Shown here in pieces: positions 29,187 through 37,091 of a stretch of DNA of 64,000 bases. Below the pieces are notes generated by a model that saw only the letters and a program-made list of their open reading frames with translations, made no database searches and was not told where the DNA came from. The position numbers and the translations under genes are program-made. Numbering within the stretch: the stretch's first letter is position 1; the number at the start of each line of letters is the position of its first letter. This DNA comes from Aestuariibius insulae (lineage in GTDB: Bacteria > Pseudomonadota > Alphaproteobacteria > Rhodobacterales > Rhodobacteraceae), in NCBI RefSeq assembly GCF_040783535.2, contig NZ_JBFONW020000006.1:186001-250000 (forward strand), in the 5' to 3' direction.

Positions 29187-30098
29187 TCAGAAGACGAAGG
29201 AGAACCCGACCGAGCCGATCTGCTGCTCGCCGGACTGGCCCACGAATTCTTCGGAGAGCCAGGTGCTGCCCAGATGCATGCCAATCCGGTCCGAGAGCTT
29301 GACCTTCAGGCTGGCGCGGAACCGGCGCCGGGTGTCCCGCGCGTCGGGGCCGTAGGACGGGAAATAGAGGCTGTCGCCGATATAGGCGACATCGGCGCCC
29401 AGAACGAGCGAGGTGCCCAAGGGAGATCTGTCGATCCCCGGGAAGCGCTGGCCGGTCACGACATCGCGCACGCCCAGATCATTGTGGCCGACATCGCCGA
29501 TCACCAGATCGCCGCCGATGCGGGCCAGCGTTTCGACGCCGAGCTGCGCTTCGGCGAAGGGGCGGAAGGAGAGTTTCGGACGGGGCTGGAACCGGTGTGC
29601 AATCTCGCCGCTGGCCATCAGGCGTGTGGTGTTGTCGATTTGCTTTTCAATCGTCTCGAGGCTGGGAAGGCTGGCCTTCATGCGTTTGTGCAGATCGAAT
29701 TGCAGATCGTCGAGCCCGGTGCTGGGACCGACCGAGACCAGATCGAGCCCGAGACGGTATTCGACAGGTCCGGTCGCAGCATAACTGTGCAGGCCCGCCG
29801 CGATGGTTCCGGCCCAAGGGCGATCAAAGGGGTCTGGGAGGGAGAGGTTCGCGGGAGAGATGATTTCCGCCCGGAGGCGGTATTCAAGGACATCGCCGAG
29901 CCGAGTGGGAAGTTTGTCCCCTCTGGGCCTGCCGCGCAGATAGCTGAGTGTCAGGCTGGCGGTGCGCCAGCGATCGCGCCCGTCGCCCAGCATATCGTTG
30001 CTAAAGAGCTGGCCCCAGCCAAGCGCGACGCGCCGGTCATCGGCCATAAGAGGGCTGGCGAGCGCCCAGAGGAGCGCCGCGATAAGAAGACGGGTCAT
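29187..30098 (-). CDS. LpxR-like lipid A 3'-O-deacylase family protein (DUF2219)
   Basis: A 303-residue outer-membrane protein with signal peptide (TRLLIAALLWALASPLMA). LGWGQLFSNDMLGDGRDRWRTASLTLSYLRG carries the LpxR N-D...R core; RPWAGTIAAGLHSY and the closing FSFVF aromatic end are typical of 12-strand barrels. LpxR removes the 3'-acyloxyacyl group from lipid A in some enterobacteria and pathogens. Whether this one is active cannot be read from sequence. Divergent neighbours show no LPS genes. Confidence 0.78.
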   Translation of the reverse strand: MTRLLIAALLWALASPLMADDRRVALGWGQLFSNDMLGDGRDRWRTASLTLSYLRGRPRGDKLPTRLGDVLEYRLRAEIISPANLSLPDPFDRPWAGTIAAGLHSYAATGPVEYRLGLDLVSVGPSTGLDDLQFDLHKRMKASLPSLETIEKQIDNTTRLMASGEIAHRFQPRPKLSFRPFAEAQLGVETLARIGGDLVIGDVGHNDLGVRDVVTGQRFPGIDRSPLGTSLVLGADVAYIGDSLYFPSYGPDARDTRRRFRASLKVKLSDRIGMHLGSTWLSEEFVGQSGEQQIGSVGFSFVF

Positions 30099-30257
30099 GA
30101 TAAGATCCTCAAGACGGACGGTGCCGCGTTTACGGGATCTTTATGAGCCAGAGCCCTCTCGGACAGGTTAACCGATCCCTTTCAGATCGGGCGTATCGCT
30201 CCTTTCCGAGGCCAAAAGTTCGTAAACCTCGAGGTAATTTTGAGATGAGTTTTTGCA

Positions 30258-30290
30258 AAGAAAAGGCCGCAGCATCGCGCTGCGGCCTTT
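30258..30290 (-). terminator. intrinsic terminator of the pyrimidine operon
   Basis: A 12-bp stem (AAAGGCCGCAGC with GCTGCGGCCTTT, 5-nt loop) followed on the minus strand by TTTTCTTTG, 22 bp after the binding-protein stop codon. It is symmetric enough to act also from the other side. Confidence 0.85.
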
Positions 30291-30311
30291 CACGTTGGGT
30301 TATCGGCGGCT

Positions 30312-31298
30312 TTAATTAAGCGCCATATCCGTGACCGCGTGCGTCCAGGCACCCTCCGGCTCGGCGCTGATAACGGGGTCGGAGCCACCGGCAAGGAGGG
30401 TTTCGACCGTGCGCTGGTAGGCTTCGGGGTCCAGAACGCCGTTTTCGGTATCGATGAGCTTGGCGATCTCGCCCATCATGCGCTTCTGGTGTTCTTCGGA
30501 CTGGGCGCCGGTTTCGTCATATTCCAGCACGATTTCGGCAGCGGCGTCGGGGTTCTCGACCGCCCACTGCCAGCCCTGCATGGAGGCGCGCACGAACTTG
30601 GCCATCTTTTCAACGAAGGCGGGATCCTCGAGGTTTTCCTCGAGCGTGTAGATGCCGTCCTCGAGCGTTGCGACGCCCTGATCCTCGTAGCGGAAGGTGA
30701 CAAGCTCGTCCTCCGAGACACCCGCATCGAGAACCTGACCGTATTCGTTATAGGTCATGGTCGAGATGCAATCGGCCTGCCGCTGCAGAAGCGGATCGAC
30801 GTTGAAGCCCTGTTTCAGGACGGTGATGCCGTCCTCGCCGCCATCGGTGGAAATGCCTTCCTGCGCCATCCAGCTGAGGAACGGGTATTCGTTGCCGAAG
30901 AACCAGACGCCAATGGTTTTGCCGCGGAAATCCTCGGGGCCTTCGATGCCGGTATCCTTCCAGCAGGTCAGCATGAGGCCCGAGGTCTTGAAGGGCTGGG
31001 CGATGTTGACGACGGGCAGGCCTTTCTCGCGCGCGGCGAGCGCGGACGGCATCCAATTGAGCATCACATCCGCGCCGCCGCCCGCGAGGACCTGGGGCGG
31101 TGCGATGTCGGGGCCGCCGGGCAGGATCGTGACGTCGAGCCCTTCCTCTTCGTAATAGCCGTTCTCGAGCGCGACGTAGTAGCCCGCGAACTGGGCCTGC
31201 GTGACCCATTGGAGCTGAAGCCGGACCTCGTTGTCCTGGGCGGCAGCTGCGCTGGCGAGGCCGGCGGCAAGGGCGGCGCTTGTCAGAAGGTGTTTCAT
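30312..31298 (-). CDS. ABC transporter substrate-binding protein (NMT1/THI5-like)
   Basis: A 328-residue periplasmic binding protein with a signal peptide (KHLLTSAALAAGLASAAAAQ). VRLQLQWVTQAQFAGYYVALENGYYEEEGLDVTI is the N-terminal lobe of the NMT1/THI5 and SsuA-type group. As it closes an operon that breaks down pyrimidines, uptake of a pyrimidine or hydantoin is the best guess; thiamine-pyrimidine transporters belong to the same structural group and cannot be excluded. The gene lies 34 bp after the last permease. Confidence 0.83.
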   Translation of the reverse strand: MKHLLTSAALAAGLASAAAAQDNEVRLQLQWVTQAQFAGYYVALENGYYEEEGLDVTILPGGPDIAPPQVLAGGGADVMLNWMPSALAAREKGLPVVNIAQPFKTSGLMLTCWKDTGIEGPEDFRGKTIGVWFFGNEYPFLSWMAQEGISTDGGEDGITVLKQGFNVDPLLQRQADCISTMTYNEYGQVLDAGVSEDELVTFRYEDQGVATLEDGIYTLEENLEDPAFVEKMAKFVRASMQGWQWAVENPDAAAEIVLEYDETGAQSEEHQKRMMGEIAKLIDTENGVLDPEAYQRTVETLLAGGSDPVISAEPEGAWTHAVTDMALN

Positions 31299-31332
31299 GG
31301 ATGGTTCTCCCCTATTGGTGGTCTTTTTATCC

Positions 31333-32187
31333 TCAGGATCGGGCCCGCTGGGACGGATGCCAGAAGGTGATGGCGCGTTCGATCATGGCAACGGCCCCAT
31401 AGAAGGCCGAACCGGCAAGCGCGGCAACCACGATCTCGGCCCAGACCATATCGAGCGCGAGCTGACCGACGGAAGTCGAGATGCGAAAGCCCATGCCCAC
31501 CGTGGGCGATCCGAAGAATTCGGCCACGATTGCACCGATCAGGGCCAGTGTTGTCGAAATTTTAAGCCCGTTGAAGATGAAGGGCATGGCGGCGGGCAGG
31601 CGCAGTTTGGCGAGGCTGGTCCAGTAGCCCGCGCCATAGGTGCGCATCAGGTCGCGCTGCATGGCATCGGCAGATTTGAGGCCCGCGACAGTGTTCACGA
31701 GGATCGGGAAGAACACCATGACGCCGACGACGGCGGCCTTGCTTTCCCAATCGTTGCCGAGCCATTTGACGAAGATCGGGGCGATGCCGACGATGGGCAG
31801 GGCCGCCATGAAGCTGCCGACCGGCAGGATGCCACGGCGCAGGAAATTCGAGCGGTCGGCGAAGATGGCCACGATGAAGGCCGCGATGGCACCGAAGGCG
31901 TAGCCGGGCAGCGCGCCCTTGAGCATGGTCTGCTGGAAGTCGGCCCAAAGGATCGGCGTTTCGGAGGCGAAGCGCGCGGCGATGGCTGAAGGCGGCGGCA
32001 GGATAACGCCCGAGACGCCGAGGGCGCGGACCAGATGCTCCCAGATCAGCAGAAGCGTCAAGCCGAAGATCGCGGGCACGGCGAGGCGGACCCAGCGCCT
32101 TTCGGGATGGCGGGAGAGGACGACGTTGAGGCCCCAGCCCACGGCCCAGATGGCGAGCGCGATAGCGAGGGCGGCGGGGGTGCTCAT
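31333..32187 (-). CDS. ABC transporter permease (second)
   Basis: A 284-residue inner-membrane permease with about six membrane segments. The cytoplasmic EAA loop is visible: LAKLRLPAAMPFIFNGLKISTTLALIGAIVAEFFG (about residues 200-235), matching the BPD_transp_1 fold. The ATG at 32187 overlaps the stop of the first permease as ATGA. Partner of the ATPase, the other permease and the binding protein in this operon. Confidence 0.88.
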   Translation of the reverse strand: MSTPAALAIALAIWAVGWGLNVVLSRHPERRWVRLAVPAIFGLTLLLIWEHLVRALGVSGVILPPPSAIAARFASETPILWADFQQTMLKGALPGYAFGAIAAFIVAIFADRSNFLRRGILPVGSFMAALPIVGIAPIFVKWLGNDWESKAAVVGVMVFFPILVNTVAGLKSADAMQRDLMRTYGAGYWTSLAKLRLPAAMPFIFNGLKISTTLALIGAIVAEFFGSPTVGMGFRISTSVGQLALDMVWAEIVVAALAGSAFYGAVAMIERAITFWHPSQRARS

Positions 32188-33173
32188 GCGGGGGCAATCC
32201 CCATACGGCGAAGCGTTGCCCGTTCGATCAGGGCAAGCGCTCCGACCAGAAGCGCGGCGGCGATGGCAGCGGCAAAGAGCGCGGCCCAGGCGACAAGCGG
32301 CTGGCCGAACTGGTCGCCGACCAGCATGCGCGCGCCGAGGCCCGCGCGGGCGCCGGTCGGCAGCTCTCCGACGATGGTGCCGACAAGGCTGGCGGCGATG
32401 CCGATTTTGAGACTGGCAAAGAGATAAGGGGCGGAGGCGGGCAGGCGCAGCTTGAGGAACTCCTGAAGGCGGCTCGCGCTGTAGGTCCTGAGCAGGTCGA
32501 GCTGCATCGCATCGGGGCTTCTGAGGCCCTTTACCATGCCGACGACGACCGGAAAGAAGCTGAGATAGGCGGCAATCATCGCCTTGGGGAACAGCCCCTG
32601 GATGCCGATGGCGCCCAGCATGACGATCACCATGGGCGCGACGGCCAGAATCGGCACAGTTTGCGAAGCGATGGCCCAGGGCATGATGCTCAGATCCATG
32701 GCGCGCGAATAGACGATGCCGACGGCCAGAAGGATGCCAAGCCCGGTGCCGATGGCAAAGCCCAAAAGCGTCGCCGAGACCGTGACCCAGCCGTGATAGA
32801 CGAGACTGCGTTTGGAGGTGACGCGTTTGAGCGCAATGGTGTCCCACAGCTCTGCTGTCACCTGATGGGGCGATGGCAGGCGCGGACGGTCCTGGTTGAA
32901 GGTCTGGGGGATGATACCGGTATTGCGGAGCGCGAGGGAGGTGCCGGTCAGCTCCTGCCGGGCGATGGCAGTGTCGGGGGTGACGATGATGCTGTCGCGC
33001 TCGGCCTGGCTGGCGGCGGCGTGCATGTTCATCGGCACGACCGCGATATACCACAGCGCAATGATCCCGGCGACGATGGTCAGGATCGGAGCGGCGGCCC
33101 CGGTGATGCGGCGGAAGGCGCGGCCGGTCGCGCCGATCCCGGCGCCGGGGGCGGCGATGGGCGCGTCCGTCAC
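32184..33173 (-). CDS. ABC transporter permease (first)
   Basis: A 329-residue permease with an N-terminal membrane segment (AAPILTIVAGIIALWYIAVVP), an unusual loop of about 70 residues, then the channel domain. The EAA loop is FLKLRLPASAPYLFASLKIGIAASLVGTIVGE. The GTG at 33173 overlaps the upstream acetyltransferase stop by 4 bp (GTGA); a GTG at 33182 is the alternative. Two permeases suggest a heterodimeric channel. Confidence 0.87.
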   Translation of the reverse strand: MTDAPIAAPGAGIGATGRAFRRITGAAAPILTIVAGIIALWYIAVVPMNMHAAASQAERDSIIVTPDTAIARQELTGTSLALRNTGIIPQTFNQDRPRLPSPHQVTAELWDTIALKRVTSKRSLVYHGWVTVSATLLGFAIGTGLGILLAVGIVYSRAMDLSIMPWAIASQTVPILAVAPMVIVMLGAIGIQGLFPKAMIAAYLSFFPVVVGMVKGLRSPDAMQLDLLRTYSASRLQEFLKLRLPASAPYLFASLKIGIAASLVGTIVGELPTGARAGLGARMLVGDQFGQPLVAWAALFAAAIAAALLVGALALIERATLRRMGIAPA

Positions 33174-33625
33174 GCGCGCCACTCGTAAAGGATATCAGGC
33201 AAGCCTTCCTCGTTCTCGCCGATCGTGCGGCGCATTTCGGCGAAGCCCTCGCGCATGTAGAACCGGCGGGCGTCCCGATTGATGACGAAGGTCCAGAGGT
33301 TCAGCTGCTTGCGGCCCTCTTTGGCGGCATTGAGCAGCCGGGTCCCGGCCCCCTGCCCTCTGGCGTCGGGCGCGAGGTAGAGCGCGGTGATCATATCGGA
33401 GCCGTCCCGCGCGATAAAGCCAGTCACCGTCCCGTCCTGCTCGCTGACAAAGACCGAGCGGGCGGCGAGGACGGCGCTTCGGTAGTGGTGTTCGACATCG
33501 CGGTGGGAATGGACGCGGGGCATCCATTTGGTCTGGTCGATCCATTCGTTGAGGATCGCCGCGCAGGCGGCGGCATCGGACAGGCGGCCCGGGCGGATCA
33601 GGCTGGTGGTCATCTCAGCCGTCAT
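33170..33625 (-). CDS. GNAT family N-acetyltransferase
   Basis: A 151-residue acetyltransferase with the acetyl-CoA motif A: ITALYLAPDARGQGAGTRLLNAAKEG, and the C-terminal ARRFYMREGFAEMRRTIGE. The ATG at 33625 overlaps the previous gene's stop as ATGA. Its substrate is unknown. Its position between ABC ATPase and permease genes, with 4-bp overlaps at both ends, makes it part of the operon rather than a chance neighbour; acetylation of a pathway intermediate or amine product such as beta-alanine is conceivable but unproven. Confidence 0.83.
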   Translation of the reverse strand: MTAEMTTSLIRPGRLSDAAACAAILNEWIDQTKWMPRVHSHRDVEHHYRSAVLAARSVFVSEQDGTVTGFIARDGSDMITALYLAPDARGQGAGTRLLNAAKEGRKQLNLWTFVINRDARRFYMREGFAEMRRTIGENEEGLPDILYEWRA

Positions 33626-34083
33626 GGGCAACGTTTTTCGTGAAGCTGCTTGAACATGGGGTCGATCGAGGCCCAGTCATCTTCGGACATCAGCTTGGGA
33701 GACCAGCGTTTTCCAAGCTTGACGATCGCCGCCTCTTGAAGGAGAATGCCTGCCGCATAGGCTTGACCTATCTGCATCGATGCATAGCCCGTATCGACAT
33801 AACGCCCAAGCGCACGGCGGTATATACCATGGGCGACCTCACGATAAAGGCGCGACCAGAGCTGGCATTGAGACACGTCCGGAAAGTCCTCTTCAATGTC
33901 AAACCCTTTTCCGTTCCATTGCGCGCCTGACTCGATATCCGCCTCTACGCGGGCCACCTCCGCCGCATCTTCTCGGGAGAGGTCAAGCACGAGACCCACC
34001 TGAAGGGCGAACTCAAGCAAAGAATAGAACTGCATGTTATTCATCATCACGTATCGGTCGCCGTAGTAGATCGGGCTTGTCAT
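33622..34083 (-). CDS. unrecognised 153-residue protein in the pyrimidine operon
   Basis: No family recognised. Soluble and mixed in character, with possible helices (FYSLLEFALQVGLVLDL, EDAAEVARVEADIES, YREVAHGIYRRALGRYV). It begins MTSPIYYGDRYVMMNNMQF. The GC content is about 55 percent by hand count, against about 70 percent in adjacent genes. Its start overlaps the ATPase stop by 4 bp (ATGA) and its stop overlaps the GNAT start by 4 bp. That placement and the clean frame argue that it is translated. An immunity-like or accessory protein is possible but I have no evidence. Confidence 0.65.
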   Translation of the reverse strand: MTSPIYYGDRYVMMNNMQFYSLLEFALQVGLVLDLSREDAAEVARVEADIESGAQWNGKGFDIEEDFPDVSQCQLWSRLYREVAHGIYRRALGRYVDTGYASMQIGQAYAAGILLQEAAIVKLGKRWSPKLMSEDDWASIDPMFKQLHEKRCP

Positions 34084-34925
34084 GACTCTTTTGCCCCGGC
34101 TCTCAACCCGTCACGGACGCGGTGGGCGATCTCGATGAACTCCCGGCTGTCGCGGATATCCAGGGGGCGGTCCTTCGGCAGCGGGCTTTCGATGACGTCG
34201 GTGATGCGTCCAGGGCGCGGGCTCATCACGACGATCTTGGTGGAGAGGAACACCGCCTCGGGGATCGAATGGGTGACGAAGGCGATGGTCTTGTCGGTGC
34301 GAGCCCAGAGATCGAGCAGCTCCTCGTTCAGCTTGTCGCGGACGATCTCGTCCAGCGCGCCGAAGGGTTCGTCCATCAGCAGGATTTCGGCATCGAAGGC
34401 CAGTGCCCGCGCGATGGAGGCGCGCTGCTGCATCCCGCCGGAGAGCTGCCATGGATATTTGCCGCCGAAGCCCTCCAGATCAACGAGGGAGAGGACCCGG
34501 TCCGTCCGCTCCTGCCGCTCGGATTTGGACAGGCCCATAATCTCGAGCGGAAGCTGGATGTTGCGGGCGATGGTCCGCCACGGGTAAAGTCCCGCCGCTT
34601 GAAAGACATAGCCATAGGCGCGCGCGCGGCGGGCCTCGTCGGGGCTCATGCCGTTGACCGTGATGTCCCCGGCGGTCGGCGTCTCGAGCCCAGCCATCAC
34701 GCGCAGGAAGGTGGTCTTGCCGCAACCGGACGGGCCGATGAAGGAGACGAAGTCGCCTGAGTTTATGGTCAGGTTGACGTCTCGAAGCGCATGGACCGGG
34801 CCGTCGCCGGTTTCGAAGGTGAGGTCGAGCGCGCGCGCCTCGATGACGGGCGCTGCGGCGTCCCGGTCTTGACCCGGGACCTCTTGGTCCGAGGATACAT
34901 TCTTTGCTGTCTGGCTAGAGATCAC
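34080..34925 (-). CDS. ABC transporter ATP-binding protein
   Basis: A 281-residue ATPase: Walker A GPSGCGKTT near residue 60, signature LSGGMQQR, Walker B AEILLMDEPFGALDE, and the switch His in VTHSIPEAVFL, typical of SsuB/TauB-type nitrate/sulfonate/taurine or pyrimidine ATPases. Its N-terminal about 30 residues are unusual: codons for VPGQDRD arise from a 21-bp palindromic repeat also found between genes at 28244. Start ATG at 34925; it overlaps the previous 90-residue gene's stop by 4 bp. Confidence 0.92.
   Translation of the reverse strand: MISSQTAKNVSSDQEVPGQDRDAAAPVIEARALDLTFETGDGPVHALRDVNLTINSGDFVSFIGPSGCGKTTFLRVMAGLETPTAGDITVNGMSPDEARRARAYGYVFQAAGLYPWRTIARNIQLPLEIMGLSKSERQERTDRVLSLVDLEGFGGKYPWQLSGGMQQRASIARALAFDAEILLMDEPFGALDEIVRDKLNEELLDLWARTDKTIAFVTHSIPEAVFLSTKIVVMSPRPGRITDVIESPLPKDRPLDIRDSREFIEIAHRVRDGLRAGAKES
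34860..34880. repeat. 21-bp palindromic repeat, copy inside the ABC ATPase gene
   Basis: Read on the minus strand this is GTCCCGGG-TCAAG-ACCGGGAC, one base different from the copy at 28244. It adds seven codons (VPGQDRD) to the variable N-terminus of the ATPase, before the conserved domain starts. Confidence 0.8.
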
Positions 34926-35194
34926 GACTGCGACAATTCCTGTAGGAGCGCATCAAGCTTATCTTTCGGCATGATCCAGTCGGGTTTCGATGTATCATGA
35001 AACAATCCCATCGCGATCACCGGGCCATCTGAGGTTTCGCGTTGTTCAATGAGAGTGAGGTTGGTCTCCCCCCTGCCCGTCTTGCGAAAAGAGGAAGATC
35101 TAAGAAGACGCCTTAAATCCATGGCGGCCTTGCGTTTTGTTCGATAGCCTTCGTAGCTCATAAACCAGTCAGGCAGGTCTGCATCTCCGCCCAT
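34922..35194 (-). CDS. unrecognised 90-residue protein between dihydropyrimidinase and the ABC ATPase
   Basis: No family recognised. The ATG at 35194 overlaps the dihydropyrimidinase stop as TAATG, and the stop overlaps the ATPase start by 4 bp. The small protein starts MGGDADLPDWFMSYEGYRTKRKAAMD and contains a beta-like strand TNLTLIEQRETSDGPVIAMG. GC content is about 51 percent by hand count, much below its neighbours. A longer frame upstream lies within the dihydropyrimidinase gene and is not supported. Confidence 0.6.
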   Translation of the reverse strand: MGGDADLPDWFMSYEGYRTKRKAAMDLRRLLRSSSFRKTGRGETNLTLIEQRETSDGPVIAMGLFHDTSKPDWIMPKDKLDALLQELSQS

Positions 35195-36654
35195 TAGATC
35201 CCCGCCGGGATGTTCATCGGATCGCGCTGGATCTGTTTGGGGGCGGTGAGCTCTTTCCACTGGCTGAGCGCCTTGGAGGCGCTGGCGAAGGGGGGGCGCT
35301 TGACGAAACGGCCTCGGCCGGGTTGCGGCTGGGAGTTCTGGCCCCAGGACCAGATCACCTCGCCCCGGCTGAGCGTATGGCGCGCCTGGGCTGTGACCTC
35401 CCATCCTTCGAAGACGTTGTAGTCGAGGACCGAATGGTGGTTGGCCGGAGAGATCGTCTTGGAGATCTTGGGGTCCCAGACGACGATATCGGCATCGGCG
35501 CCTTCGACGATGGCGCCTTTCTGGGGATAGATGTTGAGGATCTTGGCCACATTGGTCGAGGTGACGGCGACGAATTCCTCGGGCGTCAAGCGGCCGGTTT
35601 CGACGCCTTTAGTCCAGAGGACGGCGAGGCGCTCCTCCAGCCCGTTCGAGCCATTGGGGATCAGGGTGAAATTGTCGATGCCCATCCGCTTTTGCTCGGT
35701 CGTGAAGGCGGCGTGATCTGTGGCGACGACCTGCAGGGATCCGGCCTGAAGACCGGCCCAGAGGCTGTCCTGATGGTCCTTGGACCGGAAGGGCGGGGAC
35801 ATCACCCGGCGGGCGGCATGCTCCCAATCGGTGTGGAAATATTCGCTTTCATCGAGGGTCAGGAACTGGATCAGCGGCTCGCCGTAGACGCGCATCCCCT
35901 TCTGGCGCGCGCGGCGGATGGCCTCGTGGGCCTGCTCGCAGCTGACATGGACGATATAAAGCGGCGTGCCGGCGGCATCGGCGATGGTGATGGCGCGGTT
36001 GGCGGCCTCGCCTTCGAATTCGGGCGGGCGGGAATAGGCGTGGCCTTCGGGGCCGGTGATGCCCTTGGCCAGCATCTCGGCTTGCATGTCGGCGACCAGA
36101 TCGCCGTTCTCGGCATGGACCATGGGCAGCGCGCCCAGCTCGCGGCAGCGCTTGAAGGAGGCGAACATCTCGTCATCCTCGATCATCAGCGCGCCCTTGT
36201 AGGCCATGAAATGCTTGAACGAGTTGACGCCCATCTCGACGGCGTCCTTCATTTCGGCAAAGACACTCTCGTTCCAGCCGGTGATCGCCATGTGATAGCC
36301 GATGTCGGAACAGATCTGCGGGGCGGATTTGCGGTGCCATTCGTTGATGGCGTTCTTGATCGAACCATCCTCGCCCGGCAGGCAGAAATCGACGAGCATC
36401 GTGGTGCCGCCTGTGGCCGCGGCCCAGGTGCCGCTTTCGAAGGTCTCGGCGGCGGTGGTGCCCATGAAGGGCATCTCCAGATGCGTATGCGGATCGATCC
36501 CGCCGGGGATGACATAGGCGCCTTCGGCGTCGATCACCTCGTCGCCGGAGAGGTTCTCGCCAATCTGCTTGATCGTCTCGCCCTCGATGAGGACATCGGC
36601 TGTCCACTGCCGGTCCGCGGTGAGGACGGTGCCGTTTTTGATGACTTTGGTCAT
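35194..36654 (-). CDS. hydA: dihydropyrimidinase
   Basis: Opens the ring of dihydrouracil or dihydrothymine to the N-carbamoyl beta-amino acid, second step of the reductive pathway. The 486-residue amidohydrolase has the metal motif GGIDPHTHLEMPF with H56 and H58, the carboxylated lysine in FMAYKGAL (about K153), VHAENGDLV, and DHAAFT near the C-terminal third. Length suits the family. ATG at 36654 overlaps the stop of the 146-residue gene as ATGA. Confidence 0.95.
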   Translation of the reverse strand: MTKVIKNGTVLTADRQWTADVLIEGETIKQIGENLSGDEVIDAEGAYVIPGGIDPHTHLEMPFMGTTAAETFESGTWAAATGGTTMLVDFCLPGEDGSIKNAINEWHRKSAPQICSDIGYHMAITGWNESVFAEMKDAVEMGVNSFKHFMAYKGALMIEDDEMFASFKRCRELGALPMVHAENGDLVADMQAEMLAKGITGPEGHAYSRPPEFEGEAANRAITIADAAGTPLYIVHVSCEQAHEAIRRARQKGMRVYGEPLIQFLTLDESEYFHTDWEHAARRVMSPPFRSKDHQDSLWAGLQAGSLQVVATDHAAFTTEQKRMGIDNFTLIPNGSNGLEERLAVLWTKGVETGRLTPEEFVAVTSTNVAKILNIYPQKGAIVEGADADIVVWDPKISKTISPANHHSVLDYNVFEGWEVTAQARHTLSRGEVIWSWGQNSQPQPGRGRFVKRPPFASASKALSQWKELTAPKQIQRDPMNIPAGI

Positions 36655-37091
36655 TGCTGGCTCCAGTAATCGTAGAAAGCTTGAGGTTCTCGCCGCTCGG
36701 CACGGCTCCCCATTCCTCCCCAGGACCAGTTTCCGCCGGTCCGAAAGGGTCCTGGGACTAAATAGGCATCGAATTCAAGATAGTATCTGAGCGCTACTGA
36801 TGCCGGCGGCTTCTCTTCTGCTCGCAATCCTTCCAGCGATTGTTGGACGTCTGACACTTCCTCAGATGTGAAGAACGCGTCATACGATTGTCCGTCGACA
36901 ACAGGTCCCTGCGGTTCGTCGACGTCCACCGGCGAGAATTCCTCCACGATATCTTCGGCGATCTCACCTGCTTCCCAGCGATACCAAAACAGGTACTCGT
37001 CGGGAGATCGAGACGAAAGGAGATCGGGTACAGCACAGACTTTGGACAGATTTGTTTTGCGTCTTTGCCCCTGGATCAGTGCGTCAGTCAC
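36651..37091 (-). CDS. unrecognised 146-residue protein between the amidohydrolase and dihydropyrimidinase
   Basis: No family recognised. The GTG at 37091 overlaps the amidohydrolase stop (GTGA), and the stop overlaps the dihydropyrimidinase start (ATGA). The protein is acidic and rich in aromatic residues: DEYLFWYRWEAGEIAEDIVEEF, YDAFFTSEEVSDVQQSLEGL, ALRYYLEFDAYLVPGPF. GC is about 55 percent by hand count. No signal peptide or membrane segment. The exact 4-bp overlaps at both ends support translation. Confidence 0.62.
   Translation of the reverse strand: MTDALIQGQRRKTNLSKVCAVPDLLSSRSPDEYLFWYRWEAGEIAEDIVEEFSPVDVDEPQGPVVDGQSYDAFFTSEEVSDVQQSLEGLRAEEKPPASVALRYYLEFDAYLVPGPFRTGGNWSWGGMGSRAERREPQAFYDYWSQQ

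Noticed and set aside
35323..36669. A 448-residue plus-strand frame opposite dihydropyrimidinase
   Set aside because: Shadow of the well-supported hydA gene; no domain found.
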